Shown: one piece after another, positions 53,985 to 64,000 of the stretch
Numbering within the stretch: position 1 is the stretch's first letter
Layout: each line of letters starts with the position of its first letter
Source of the DNA: Meghimatium bilineatum
Taxonomy: Eukaryota; Mollusca; Gastropoda; Stylommatophora; Philomycidae
NCBI GenBank assembly: GCA_034231615.1
Contig: CM067302.1
Coordinates: 12,948,820 to 13,012,819, forward strand
DNA length: 64,000 bases
Reading direction: 5' to 3'
Notes under the pieces: generated by a model
The model's database searches: none
Told to the model about the DNA's origin: nothing
Seen by the model: the letters and a program-made list of their open reading frames with translations, nothing else
Translations under genes and position numbers: made by a program

Positions 53985-54585
53985 TTCAATCCGCTTTCTT
54001 CTTAATCTATCTCTGCATCTAGCTGCTTCCATTTTCATGTTGTATGCTGTTGCCGCTGGTTAATAAGGGCTCACTCTCATTAATTGACCGAACCATTTTA
54101 GCTTGCTTTTTTAAAATTTATACCACAGATGTAGTTCACACCATTTTCCGTTGTACTTGCATTTTCTTAATTCCTCACATGATCTCTGTTTGCTGTGTTT
54201 GCTGCTGTGTTTGCTGCTGTGTTTGCTGCTGTGTTTGCTGCTGTGTTTGCTGCTGTTCTTAGACTTCCCATTTCACACGTAGCAATCTTTCTATCCTGTT
54301 TCTTTTAGTCCATGTCTGATATTGAATCTTTCTCTCCTGTTTCTTTTAGTCCATGTCTGATATTGAATCTTTCTCTCCTGTTTCTTTTAGTCCATGTCTG
54401 ATATTGAATCTTTCTCTCCTGTTTCTTTTAGTCCATGTCTGATATTGAATCTTTCTCTCCTGTTTCTTTTAGTCCATGTCTGATATTGAATCTTTCTCTC
54501 CTGTTTCTTTTAGTCCATGTCTGATATTGAATCTTTCTCTCCTGTTTCTTTTAGTCCATGTCTGATATTGAATTGGACAAATAAG
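53985..54585 (-). mobile_element. LINE-E/F-type 3' fragment containing two minisatellites
   Basis: The minus strand reads KWFGQLMRVSPY, then NMKMEAARCRDRLRRKRIED at the low-coordinate end. Farther upstream in its sense the sequence is expanded into five units of 12-15 bp (CTGCTGTGTTTG, 54190-54256). It is expanded again into seven 41-bp units (CTTTCTCTCCTGTTTCTTTT, AGTCCATGTCTGATATTGAA, 54290-54572). The 41-bp unit translates to QTWTKRNRRER, the CQTWxLTK region of LINE-F, so the array arose from LINE coding sequence. Confidence 0.78.
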
Positions 54586-54594
54586 AAAATTACA

Positions 54595-54690
54595 TGATTT
54601 TTCTTGATTCTGATTAGAAACTGACTTCACATAACGGGAGGCATTCCCATAAGTGCTCCGCCCTCCGTTCCAACAGTCATCGCAGTGTAT
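54595..54690 (+). mobile_element. R3 element, 5' end fragment
   Basis: TTCTTGATTCTGATTAGAAA then GGAGGCATTCCCATAAGTGC and CCCTCCGTTCCAACAGTCAT match 40656-40740. Truncated after that. Confidence 0.75.
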
Positions 54691-54739
54691 GTAGACTCGT
54701 AGTCTCAGTCAGATGTTGATCGTATGATATCTGGGACTT

Positions 54740-55325
54740 TAAAAAAAATTACTTTCCCTAAATGAATGACTGAACCTTTTGAAACAAGCTCTGGAGTAAG
54801 ACAAGGATGCGTACTTTCACCCCTACTTTTCAACATATACATGGACAGAATAATAAAAGAAGCTCACATCAGCAAAGAGAAAAGTATAGCAAATAAACCT
54901 GATGAGGAACTTAATAATGAAATCAACGAACTATTATTTGCTGACGATCAAAGTTTAATATACAAAGATGAAGAAAATGTATTAAACCGCATCAAAACAA
55001 TACTACTGACACTACTAAGTACAACATTGAAAAAAAACTGAAGTTATGAAAGTACGAAAAATTGCACGCCAATAGTTATAACAATAGGTAACACCAAAGC
55101 GAAACAGGCCAAATAATTTAAATATCTAGGCAGTATTTTTTTCCGAAATTAGAAGACTAAACAGAGAATCGATAATATAAGAAAAAGACAATCTTTATTT
55201 TTTGGCCACTTCATGAAACAGGCAGGTTTGGAGAACAGTCACAAAAGGTAAGATTGAAGACAACAGAGACAGAAGGTCACAACGTTAGAAAATATTAGTT
55301 CGACAACCTGACTCCTTGTTTTATT
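54740..55325 (+). mobile_element. LINE-B reverse-transcriptase core with internal deletion
   Basis: The + frame (91 codons open) reads SSGVRQGCVLSPLLFNIYMD, RIIKEA, then NEINELLFADDQSLIYKDEE. GVRQGCxLSPxLFN and FADD are reverse-transcriptase palm motifs, and FADD holds the catalytic aspartates. After a shift come FKYLGSIF and RRLNREI, and then at about 55172 the sequence jumps to NIRKRQSLFFGHFMKQAGLE, skipping the RMLRIPWTARKTNV region present in the copy at 23030. The element is therefore internally deleted as well as 5'-truncated. Confidence 0.85.
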
Positions 55326-56015
55326 TGTTGGAAAGGGCCAAAGTGATTTCCTACTCTTATTGCTGCTGTTTGTTGTCAGTACGTGTTCTTGATGATTCTT
55401 AAATCCTTATTATCGATGTTCAAATTCTCTAGCATGTGTATAACTTTACTATGTTTAACTTTATCAAATGATTTCGTGTAGTCTATAAAAAAGAGGTACA
55501 TATCTGTTTTACCTCTATAGAACTCTATATTAGTGTTTTCAAAATATATATATATCATTCTTGGTACCTTTTCTTTCTACAAAGCCACATTGTTCTGGAC
55601 TTATTTCTGGTTTTATTTTGTTTCTCACTCTCTTCATGGTGATTCTGATAATTGTTTTTTTTAATTTGGCTCATGAGGCTGATTGTACTGTGTTCTTCAC
55701 ATTCGGTGTTCCCTGATTTTTTAGTAAGGCTATAGATATGGGCCTCATTAAGTCATCGGGTATGTTTCCACTATTATATAAATCATTCAGAAATTATGTG
55801 ATTGCTTCAACTCCAAAGTCAGCTAAAGCTGCTAATTCCTCTATTGTGATATTTCTGGTCCTGGGGTTTTGTCATATTTCATGTGTCTTACGGCCTCCAT
55901 TACTTTCACTGCGAGATTTGATGAACCCTCACCGTTATCTTGTATGTTTATCTCGGGTCTATTGTTATCATAAAGTTCTTTAATATATTCTGGCCATCTC
56001 TGTACCATGTGTATT
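55325..56015 (-). mobile_element. LINE reverse-transcriptase N-terminal half, opposite strand
   Basis: The minus strand reads PEYIKELYDNNRPEINIQ, then VMEAVRHMKYDKTPGPE, LNEAHIYSLTKKSGNTECEE, LFFIDYTKSFDKVKHSKVIH, NTY, stop, QQTAAIRV and IKQGVR. These are the blocks before the palm, including the FxDYxKxFDxV motif with the first catalytic Asp. Several frame breaks. It ends at GVR, the point where the + strand fragment at 54740 begins its homology, but the two are convergent. Confidence 0.82.
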
Positions 56016-56021
56016 ATATCT

Positions 56022-56480
56022 ATTAGACTAACGTAAAACACAGGTTTATATATCGCTTCAATGAGACACGACAGACTATAACTAAAACTAGTAGGTAATG
56101 ATGGGCACACAAGAAATCATACAAATTACATTACACAAATCATATTCAACGTTTCAACGAAAAGGTCTTTATCAGACACAAACAAAACATCAAAAGACGA
56201 CGAATGGAAAAATTATCACGACAAACAAACGTATCCAACGGAAATATGGAAATTAGATGCCGGAAGGTCAGAAAGTACATAAAAAAACGTAAATATATGT
56301 GGAAACGAAACGAACAAAAAGATGAATAAATGACGAAACAAAAAAAATAAATACAAAGACTATCATTACCTACTAGTTTTAGCTATAGTCTGTCGTGTCT
56401 CATTGAAGCGATTATATAAACCTGTGTTTTACGTAAGCCTAATTGTTGTTACGTTTCACGCAGTTACCTTGTATTAATTG
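56022..56480. mobile_element. FB2 inverted-repeat (foldback) element
   Basis: Arms 56022-56105 (ACTAACGTAAAACACAGG onward) and 56362-56443 (ending ACGTAAGCCTAAT) are reverse complements. The interior matches FB1 in reverse complement. The sequence beyond the right arm (AATTGTTGTTACGTTTCACG, CAGTTACCTTGTATT) matches FB1 in the same orientation. The motif is on the minus strand near 56150-56180 (CTGATAAAGACCTTTTCGTT then GAAACGTTG). No open frame of note. Confidence 0.85.
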
Positions 56481-56499
56481 TTGCATTATATCTACTACC

Positions 56500-56668
56500 T
56501 TTTCTTCTTCTTCTTCTTCAGCGTTCATTCTCAAACTCCCACTGGATTTCTCTTGTAGTAGGACAATGGTCCTACAAGATTTCCAGTTGAATGTAGTCCA
56601 GAGAATGGAAATGCGTTGTTTTGCCGTTTTATTTGCGCCAATGGCCTAACACATCCGTCATCGGCGGA
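56500..56668 (-). mobile_element. SINE S2 copy, 3' two-thirds
   Basis: (GAA)n tail seen as CTTCTTCTTCTTCTTC, then GCGTTCATTCTCAAACTCCC, GTAGTCCAGAGAATGGAAAT and CCAATGGCCTAACACATCCG (+ sense). Very similar to 15400-15580. Confidence 0.8.
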
Positions 56669-57304
56669 ACTACCTTTTCAATATTTTAATTTAGAGAACA
56701 ACATTCATGGTTAGCACGCAAATTAAATATTTGTGTATACTTATTTAAAAAAGATTGCGAATTAGCGCACAATGTTTGCAAGAACGGAGCAATCAATTCT
56801 AGAACACTTTACTTAGTGTTCACATTGAGGCCTCGATAAAACGCACCGAATCAGAATCTAAGTAACCGCCCACGAAAATTGTGTGGCTTGTAACTTCAAT
56901 TTATTGTAACCCGTTCCGAAATGGTATTTTACTTTACACTTCATTCACTTCATTCCCTTACTGGTCTGTTTTCATTTTGGTCAACAGATTTTGGGATCAG
57001 CGCAGTTTGGTTAAATGAAAATGGCGTTTCCAGACATTCTTACGAAACAATTATGTTTTTTTCCTCCTTTTTTGTTGTTTCTTCAACCTATTTTAATAAG
57101 ATCTGGAAGTGGAAAGGGGGGGGGGGGTAGAGGAGAGAGCGAAATCACTTCCTTTCGAGTGAATTACTGTGAAATTACTACGAGTAGGTGAATTAACACG
57201 ACCTCACATTGCAATTCCCTGTGGAGTATGAGGCTTCACAAAATTCTGCAGTTTCTTCTAATGATAAATTGTTCTTTAGTTTAATTTTAAGTCTTGTTTA
57301 TTCC
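56669..57304. other. Unassigned sequence with a G12-13 run
   Basis: No gene recognised. A homopolymer of about 12-13 G lies at 57116-57128. Confidence 0.45.
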
Positions 57305-57618
57305 CTCTAATCCACAGGAGGTGTTTCTAATCCACAGGAGTTGTTTCTAATCCACAGGAGTGGTTTCTAATCCACAGGAGTTGTTTCTAATCCACAGCAG
57401 TTGTTTCTAATCCACAGGAGTTGTTTCTAATCCACAGGAGTTGTTTCTAGTCCACAGGAGTTGTTTCTAATCCACAGGAGTTGTTTCTAATCCACAGGAG
57501 TTGTTTCTAATCCACATGAGTTGTTTCTAATCCACAGCAGTTGTTTCTAATCCACATGAGTTGTTTCTAATCCACAGGAGTTGTTTCTAGTCCACAGGAG
57601 TTGTTTCTAATCCACATT
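57305..57618. repeat. 20-bp minisatellite array
   Basis: About 15 units of TTGTTTCTAATCCACAGGAG with rare CAGCAG and CATGAG variants. Confidence 0.97.
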
Positions 57619-58250
57619 TCTTTCTTTTTCCTTTTCTTCTTAACTTTCTTATTAAATTCTTTCCTAATCTTATTCTTCTTCTTTTTCCAAGTCTTACTTT
57701 TCTTAATCTTCTTCTTCTTGCAAGTCTTACTTTTCTTAATCTTCTTCTTCTTGCAAGTCTTAGTTTTCTTAATCTTCTTCTTCTTGGAAGTCTTACTTTT
57801 CTTAATCTTCTTCTTCTTGCAAGTCTTACTTTTCTTAATCTTCTTCTTCCAAGTCTTACTTTTCTTAATCTTCTTGATATTCTTTTTCTCCTAGTCTTCT
57901 TTTTCCATGTCTTCCTCTTAATAATTATTCTAAATGTTTTTTTCTTTCTAGTTCTTCTTTTTCTTCCTAGTCCTCTTCTTTTTAATCTTCATCTTCTTCT
58001 TCCTAGTTTACGTCTTCTTCTTCTAAATCTTCTCCTTATAATTCTTCCCAATGTTCTTAAATAGTTGTTGCAGCTTAATGCACGAAGAGTTAAACTTCAT
58101 CCCCGACGACATATGTTGCCATGGGACACATCTTTACCTTAATCTTCTTAATCTGTTTGTTCCTCCTTGTCTTCTTCCTCCTAATTTTCTTAGTCCCCTT
58201 CATCCTCCAAGTCTTCTTCCTAATCTTGTTAATCTTCTTCTTAAGGGTTG
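57619..58250. repeat. Pyrimidine-rich 33-bp repeat and CTT-rich tract
   Basis: About six units of AAGTCTTACTTTTCTTAATC plus TTCTTCTTCTTGC at about 57690-57880, then CTT/CCT-rich sequence to 58250. The strand asymmetry makes it a candidate triplex-forming tract. The 97-codon Phe/Leu frame is an artefact. Confidence 0.9.
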
Positions 58251-59039
58251 GCGGGTGAGATATAGCAGAGAATAGTGGAACATTTTTATTAACAGTACAT
58301 TACAAATGGTGTATAAATTAAGATCAACCGTTTCTCAACATAAATCCGTTAACATTTTTAGAATCAATTAATTAGTGAGTGAGAAATGATGATTCAGTGA
58401 TGTTGAGGTGTTCCCTTTCTCTATTCCTGAAATAAAAATACATCCAGACATAAACGGAGTTGTGCAATCTTATTTACAACTATTGATACCTCCCGTCATG
58501 TTTTATATAATGTATGCTCCCAAACCGGTAGTTGTTAATAAAATGTGAACACTATTTAAGCCCCTTGGTTATTAGCCTAGGTAGATTTTGAATAGTTTTT
58601 ACATATAACTTTCCTAAATTTTGTGTGATTTCTGAAAGTGTAAACAATGCCAAGTGATAAAAATATTTATTTAGATTTAGGAAGCTCAAATTTCACGGGA
58701 ACAGGTTAACCGTTGAACACAATCAATGTGAATTAGACATAGTTCAAGCATGTGACAAACTTGTGATCCTAGGAATACTGAAAGGAAATTCAATTATGAA
58801 ATTACTGAGGAACCTACAATTCAAAGTGCCCCGCCCACACACAGTCTTTCATCAATGAAAATGAAAGACATATGGAATTACTGGTGAAAATAGAGCTGCA
58901 TTTTTGGAATAACCAACAAGTATTGAAGAATGTAGTTAAAATGAATCTATAGGTTACAGAATTAATCAATTATTGATCTTGAAATCCTATGCAACTAGAT
59001 TACATTAAAAAAAATTCTATAAAATATGTCGTAAACTTA
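58251..59039. other. Unassigned AT-rich sequence
   Basis: No gene or array recognised. Short frames near 58690-58960 do not resemble a known domain. Confidence 0.4.
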
Positions 59040-60445
59040 CGCAGCAGTAAAGAAACAATCTTGCAGATTTGTCCGTCAGCAAAGAAACAATTTTACAGAT
59101 TTGTCCCGCAGCAAAGAAACAATCTTGCAGAATTGTCCGGCAGCAAAGAAACAATCTTGCAGATTGCTCCGGCAACAAAGAAACAATCTTGCAGATTGCT
59201 CCGGCAACAAAGAAACAATCTTGCAGATTGCTCCAGCAACAAAGAAACAATCTTGCAGATTGCTCCGGCAACAAAGAAATAATCTTGCAGATCTGTCCGG
59301 CAGCAAGGAACAATCGTGCAGATTGGTTCGGCAGCAAGGAACAATCGTGCAGATCTGTCCGGCAGCAAGGAATAATCGTGCAGATCTGTCCGACAGCAAG
59401 GAACAACCTTGCAGATCTGTCCGGCAGCAAGGAATAATCGTGCAGATCTGTCCGACAGCAAGGAACAACCTTGCAGATCTGTCCGGCAGCAAGGAACAAT
59501 CTTGCAGATCTGTCCGGCAGCAAGGAACAATTTTGCAGATCTGTCCCACAGCAAGGAACAATCGTGCAGATCTGTCCGGCAGCAAAGAAATAATCTTGCA
59601 GATTTGTCAGGCAGCAAGGAAAAATCTTGCAGATTGCTCCGGCAACAAAGAAACAATCTTGCAGATTGCTCCAGCAACAAAGAAACAATCTTGCAGATTG
59701 CTCCGGCAACAAAGAAACAATCTTGCAGATTGCTCCAGCAACAAAGAAATAATCTTGCAGATTTGTCAGGCAGCAAGGAAAAATCTTGCAGATTGCTCCG
59801 GCAACAAAGAAACAATCTTGCAGATTGCTCCGGCAACAAAGAAATAATCTTGCAGATCTGTCCGGCAGCAAGGAACAATCGTGCAGATTGGTTCGGCAGC
59901 AAGGAACAATCGTGCAGATCTGTCCGGCAGCAAGGAACAATTTTGCAGATCTGTCCCACAGCAAGGAACAATCGTGCAGATCTGTCCGGCAGCAAAGAAA
60001 TAATCTTGCAGATCTGTCAGGCAGCAAGGAAAAATCTTGCAGATTGCTCCGGCAACAAAGAAACAATCTTGCAGATTGCTCCAGCAACAAAGAAACAATC
60101 TTGCAGATTGCTCCGGCAACAAAGAAATAATCTTGCAGATCTGTCAGGCAGCAAGGAAAAATCTTGCAGATTGCTCCGGCAACAAAGAAACAATCTTGCA
60201 GATTGCTCCAGCAACAAAGAAACAATCTTGCAGATTGCTCCGGCAACAAAGAAATAATCTTGCAGATCTGTCCGGCAGCAAGGAACAATCGTGCAGATTG
60301 GTTCGGCAGCAAGGAACAATCGTGCAGATCTGTCCGGCAGCAAGGAATAATCGTGCAGATCTGTCCGGCAGCAAGGAACAATCTTGCAGATCTGTCCGGC
60401 AGCAAGGAACAATCTTGCAGATCTGTCCGGCAATGAAGAAACAAT
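59040..60445. repeat. 31/32-bp satellite array with higher-order blocks
   Basis: About 45 units of two types. One is 32 bp (CTTGCAGATTGCTCCGGCAA plus CAAAGAAACAAT); the other is 31 bp (GTGCAGATCTGTCCGGCAGC plus AAGGAACAATC). They are grouped in runs that recur in the same order, for example near 59581, 59990 and 60120. Very long frames on both strands (up to 475 codons minus, 282 plus) are repeat artefacts: they overlap in many frames and share a ten-residue period. Confidence 0.96.
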
Positions 60446-60949
60446 CTTGCTGGTTATCAAAAACCACTTTTGGCGGGTGTTAAGACGGTGTGTACGTGTT
60501 TGTTTTGGACATTTAACAAATGACTTGTTAAAATTAACTTTTATCTTAATTATCTTTAAAATTATCGGTTGTCGAGACTGAAAGGAGACTAGATAATGAC
60601 AAAAAATAGGATTGAGAACATCAAGAAATGACACGGGTATGATTTTTGTTACCCTGTTTCCATGTTTCCACGTTGCACATCCTGATATGCCCTGTTAAAT
60701 ATATAGTAAAGTCATTGTTCTGCTATTGTCTTGCCAATTCCTGTCATTGTCCTGTAATATATAAATAGCGACCAACGAAAATCACAAAATTAATATTTTT
60801 AATCTCACTGAAGAAGACTGATTCTGTTTTGTCTTGATTCTGGTATTAGGTTCTAATTTGTGATTGGTCAAACTCTTCTGATCATTTCTGCACGAGATAT
60901 TCTGTCATATCACAAGATTAAGCGGACCAGTTAAGCAACTGTAAAAGTA
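60446..60949. other. Unassigned sequence
   Basis: No gene or array recognised. Confidence 0.4.
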
Positions 60950-61277
60950 AAGTAGCCCATAGCATTTATTAATGCTGTAGGGGTGTGAGATGTTAGCGAT
61001 CTCACATTTCAGAGGTTCTGCAAATGAGGGCGGTAGCCATTTCCTCTCCCTCGCAGTCTTTACTTCTCGGATTAATCCGTTACCCATTTAAGGCTGGGTC
61101 GACCTGGGAGTCGTTGCGATCTGAAAAACATTTCCGCCTCAACTGGGGAATGCATTTAAGGCTGGGTCGACCTGGGAGCCGTTGCGATCTGAAAAACATT
61201 TCCGCCTCAACTGCGGAATTAAACCAGCACCACTCATATGCGAAGCCAGTGCGTTAACCACTGCGCTACACGGCTCC
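60950..61277 (-). mobile_element. SINE-A with a 68-bp internal duplication
   Basis: Minus-strand copy of the SINE at 3182. The head is at the right (GAGCCGTGTAGCGCAGTGGT in its own sense, with A box TAGCGCAGTGG), and the core CCCATTTAAGGCTGGGTCGA (+ sense) lies near 61085. The segment 61085-61152 is repeated at 61153-61220, so the core occurs twice. The B box has decayed (GGTTTAATTCC). Confidence 0.85.
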
Positions 61278-61769
61278 CTAAAGCAACTTTAGATAAATAT
61301 TTTTTCTTTAAAAGTCGAACAAATAATTTTTAAAGTGTTGAATCCTTGTACAAATGAAGCAAAATGATTTTTCGACAATATATAGCCAAATATATTTTTT
61401 GCTTTCTCAGAAACAGATTTAGCTTTCCAATTTAGCCAGTACAAGATATCCATGTTCAGGGATATAATGAACCCAGGGGAATTAATTTTTACAATATTGA
61501 TAACTTCAACGCCGCTTTTTGCGAGGCTTAGAGCAAGTTGTCTGCCGTTGCTAGAAATCGGATTTCTAGTTGTCCCTTGACGAGTATTAGATTACGGGAA
61601 AGATGGAAATCGTGTATTGGTGCAAAAATATCATTCATTTATTCGCGCATGAGCATGGGCGTACATTGCGGTAGCATATTACATAATTAGTCACACTATT
61701 TCGACTGATTCGCTGCCGTTTTTAAGTGCAACGACACTGAGCCTGTCTCAGCGACTCTTTAGCCTGCAG
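61278..61769. other. Unassigned sequence
   Basis: No gene or array recognised. Confidence 0.4.
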
Positions 61770-62176
61770 AGCGACAATACAGACATCAGATCACATATTA
61801 CATGGCATGACCTGACTCCAGATGTCACCATGCTTGAGAGATTACGAAATGAAGATATCAGGGAAAGAATAGGTATAATACCTTGCACAGAATACATAGA
61901 AAAGCATCAGATCAAGTGGTTTGGTCACATTATGAGAATGCATCACGACAAGTTGCCCATACAGGCATATAACCAAATGAGATCAGGGCACAAAGCCAGA
62001 GGAAGACCACGGAAACGATGGATAGAAAACGTCAGGGAGACCCTGAACAGACACGTTCATAGCACAGCCGAGGCCACGCATCTGGCTTTAGAACGGAAGC
62101 TCCAGCTCAAATTACCCCTACGCTTAACGGCATGAGTGGATAATAAACCACCTGGGAAAAGACAATAAAGATCATC
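61770..62176 (+). mobile_element. LINE-A 3' fragment, best copy
   Basis: Open for 101 codons: LERLRNEDIRERIGIIPCTE, YIEKHQIKWFGHIMRMHHDK, LPIQAYNQMRSGHKARGRPR, KRWIENVRETLNRHVHSTAE and ALERKLQLKLPLRLTA, then a stop. The 3' untranslated part reads ACCACCTGGGAAAAGACAAT. It ends next to the 3' end of a LINE-B scrap in the opposite direction. Confidence 0.88.
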
Positions 62177-62210
62177 ATCATCATCAGGTGACATGCCGGC
62201 TGGCGTTGGC
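62177..62210 (-). mobile_element. LINE-B extreme 3' end
   Basis: CATCATCATCATCAGGTGAC then ATGCCGGCTGGCGTTGGCG (+ sense) is the last 30 bp of LINE-B with its tail. It abuts the LINE-A 3' end, tail to tail. Confidence 0.7.
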
Positions 62211-62819
62211 GATAAAGATAATAAAATACAATACAAGCTAATAAAAACAATAAAGATAATAAAATAAAAGACCTGGCTACAGTATAGACCTCTGAACAAT
62301 GCCTAAACATGACTTCATTCATGACATTTTTTTATTATTGTCGTGGTTTTCGTAGCTCACTTTCACATACCTAGAGTCGTCTGTCCAAAAAAAGAGCCAC
62401 GACTGGTCAACGAAATAGATAGAAATAATCAAAAATGAGTGTTTTATTTCATGTTTTCTGTCTGTTTAAATGTGTTATAGTGCTGAAGATGGCTACGTAT
62501 TGTCCTACACTAATAACACAAAAGATCAGATCACGTAATACCCCAACGATACCACAGGTCAAATGTAGAAATTTGGTGTAATGAGGTTTTACTTATAACT
62601 GGAAGTTAACAAAACGCGTTGACGTTTTGATCATAAAACCTTTATCAAGAACATAAGGAATCAAAAGATAAGCAAAGAATTGCACTGTCAACAGTTACTT
62701 CACAAAACAAAACATGCATCTGTCTACAGTGGTTCACAAGACTGCATTAAATTCATTTTAAATTTCTGCCTGTTGGATTATAACAGCATGGACAAATTAG
62801 TAAAATAAGTTATGCTTGT
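62211..62819. other. Unassigned sequence with a recurrent motif
   Basis: AT-rich start with repeated AATAAAGATAATAAAAT. On the minus strand at 62620-62660: CTTGATAAAGGTTTTATGAT then CAAAACGTCAACG, a member of the motif family at 14205. No gene recognised. Confidence 0.45.
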
Positions 62820-64000
62820 TAATAGCAAAACCAGTGACTGCTAAAGAGGACATTGTATAAGAACAGTGACCATGCAGTGACCATGCTAAAGAGGACATTG
62901 TATAAGAACAGTGACCATGCAGTGACCATTCTAAAGAGGACATTGTATACGAACAGTGACCATGCAGTGACCATTCTAAAGAGGACATTGTATAAGAACA
63001 GCGACCATGCAGTGACCATGCTAAAGAGGACATTGTATAAGAACAGTGACCATGCAGTGACCATTCTAAAGAGGACATTGTATAAGAACAGTGACCATGC
63101 AGTGACCATGCTAAAGAGGACATTGTATAAGAACAGTGACCATGCAGTGACCATTCTAAAGAGGACATTGTATAAGAACAGTGACCATGCAGTGACCATG
63201 CTAAAGAGGACATTGTATAAGAACAGTGACCATGCAGTGACCATGCTAAAGAGGACATTGTATAAGAACAGTGACCATGCTAAAGAGGACATTGTATAAG
63301 AACAGTGACCATGCAGTGACCATGCTAAAGAGGACATTGTATAAGAACAGTGACCATGCAGTGACCATGCTAAAGAGGAAATTGTATAAGAACAGTGACC
63401 ATGCAGTGACCATGCAGTGACCATGCTAAAGAGGACATTGTATAAGAGCAGTGACCATGCAGTGACCATGCTAAAGAGGACATTGTATAAGAACAGTGAC
63501 CATGCAGTGACCATGCTAAAGAGGACATTGTATAAGAACAGTGACCATGCAGTGACCATGCTAAAGAGGACATTGTATAAGAACAGTGACCATGCTAAAG
63601 AGGACATTGTATAAGAACAGTGACCATGCAGTGACCATGCTAAAGAGGACATTGTATAAGAACAGTGACCATGCAGTGACCATGCTAAAGAGGAAATTGT
63701 ATAAGAACAGTGACCATGCAGTGACCATGCAGTGACCATGCTAAAGAGGACATTGTATAAGAGCAGTGACCATGCAGTGACCATGCTAAAGAGGACATTG
63801 TATAAGAACAGTGACCATGCAGTGACCATGCTAAAGAGGACATTGTATAAGAACAGTGACCATGCAGTGACCATGCTAAAGAGGACATTGTATAAGAACA
63901 GTGACCATGCTAAAGAGGACATTGTATAAGAACAGTGACCATGCAGTGACCATGCTAAAGAGGACATTGTATAAGAACAGTGACCATGCAGTGACCATGC
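62820..64000. repeat. 45-bp satellite array with 315-bp higher-order repeat (runs off window end)
   Basis: Units of GCTAAAGAGGACATTGTATA, AGAACAGTGACCATGCAGTG and ACCAT, with shorter and longer variants made by loss or gain of CATGCAGTGAC. From about 63299 a 315-bp block repeats: diagnostic GAGGAAATTG is at 63375 and 63690, and GAGCAGTG at 63446 and 63761. Frames of up to 382 codons are artefacts. The right edge lies outside the window. Confidence 0.97.

Noticed and set aside
54740-56015. Twin-priming (5' inversion) of a single LINE
   Set aside because: Twin priming would place the inverted 5' part upstream of the 3' part in a divergent layout; here the halves converge.
59017-60634. Frames up to 475 codons with Cys/Leu/Phe-rich or Asn/Lys/Gln-rich repeats
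   Set aside because: Produced by the 31/32-bp satellite in several overlapping frames and on both strands, so not evidence of a repeat protein gene.
62797-63967. Frames of up to 382 codons on the minus strand
   Set aside because: Generated by the 45-bp satellite, whose period is a multiple of 3.

Overview
The window looks like intergenic and intronic DNA from an animal with a repeat-dense, AT-rich genome. There is no bacterial gene organisation: long open frames are almost all tandem-repeat artefacts. The only convincing cellular gene is one exon, at 38663-39452 on the + strand. It encodes a signal peptide and the first part of the ligand-binding domain of a natriuretic-peptide-receptor/receptor guanylate cyclase protein, and it ends at a canonical GTAAGT splice donor. 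Everything else I can name is repeat. The repeat style (tRNA-headed SINEs, many 3'-end fragments of non-LTR retrotransposons, dozens of unrelated minisatellites) made me think of a mollusc, perhaps a gastropod. That is an impression from memory, not something the sequence proves.

Layout. 1-13.4 kb: minisatellites of 47, 27, 30 and 50 bp, two TTATG-type pentamer arrays, one tRNA-headed SINE and five minus-strand LINE 3' fragments. 13.4-24 kb: SINE copies of three families, LINE-B fragments on both strands, short arrays, and a relic of a LINE RNase H/C-terminal tail at 20.9 kb. 24-33 kb: long arrays (24, 34, 38, 22, 56, 14 and 30 bp) broken by LINE fragments, one of which sits inside an array between short direct repeats. 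32.7-36.5 kb: an inverted-repeat (foldback) element, two convergent LINE ends, and SINEs. 38-41 kb: the receptor exon with a SINE about 200 bp upstream, then probable intron holding LINE-B, a SINE and a 406-bp unclassified element flanked by an 11-bp direct repeat. 41.7-54 kb: arrays of 13, 39, 30/61, 33, 25 and 19 bp, with LINE fragments between them, a second foldback element split by a LINE, and a LINE 3' end with a 12-bp target-site duplication. 54-56.5 kb: two reverse-transcriptase fragments facing each other and a third foldback element. 57-64 kb: arrays of 20, 33, 31/32 and 45 bp; the last runs off the end of the window.

Functionally, only the receptor exon says anything about the organism's cells; it would start a cell-surface peptide receptor that makes cGMP. 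The rest is a record of retrotransposition and tandem amplification. The most interesting structures are: (i) foldback elements whose interior is flipped relative to a shared flank; (ii) a recurrent GAAACGTYG-type motif, twice inside those elements, that loosely recalls a hammerhead core; (iii) minisatellites that grew from LINE coding sequence; (iv) two arrays of one 50-bp satellite sharing a non-repeat left flank; and (v) two tRNA-headed SINE families sharing a central core. I found no new multi-gene system.

Names used below are local labels: LINE-A to LINE-H, SINE S1, S2, S4, S5, SINE-A, SINE-B, R3 and FB1-3.
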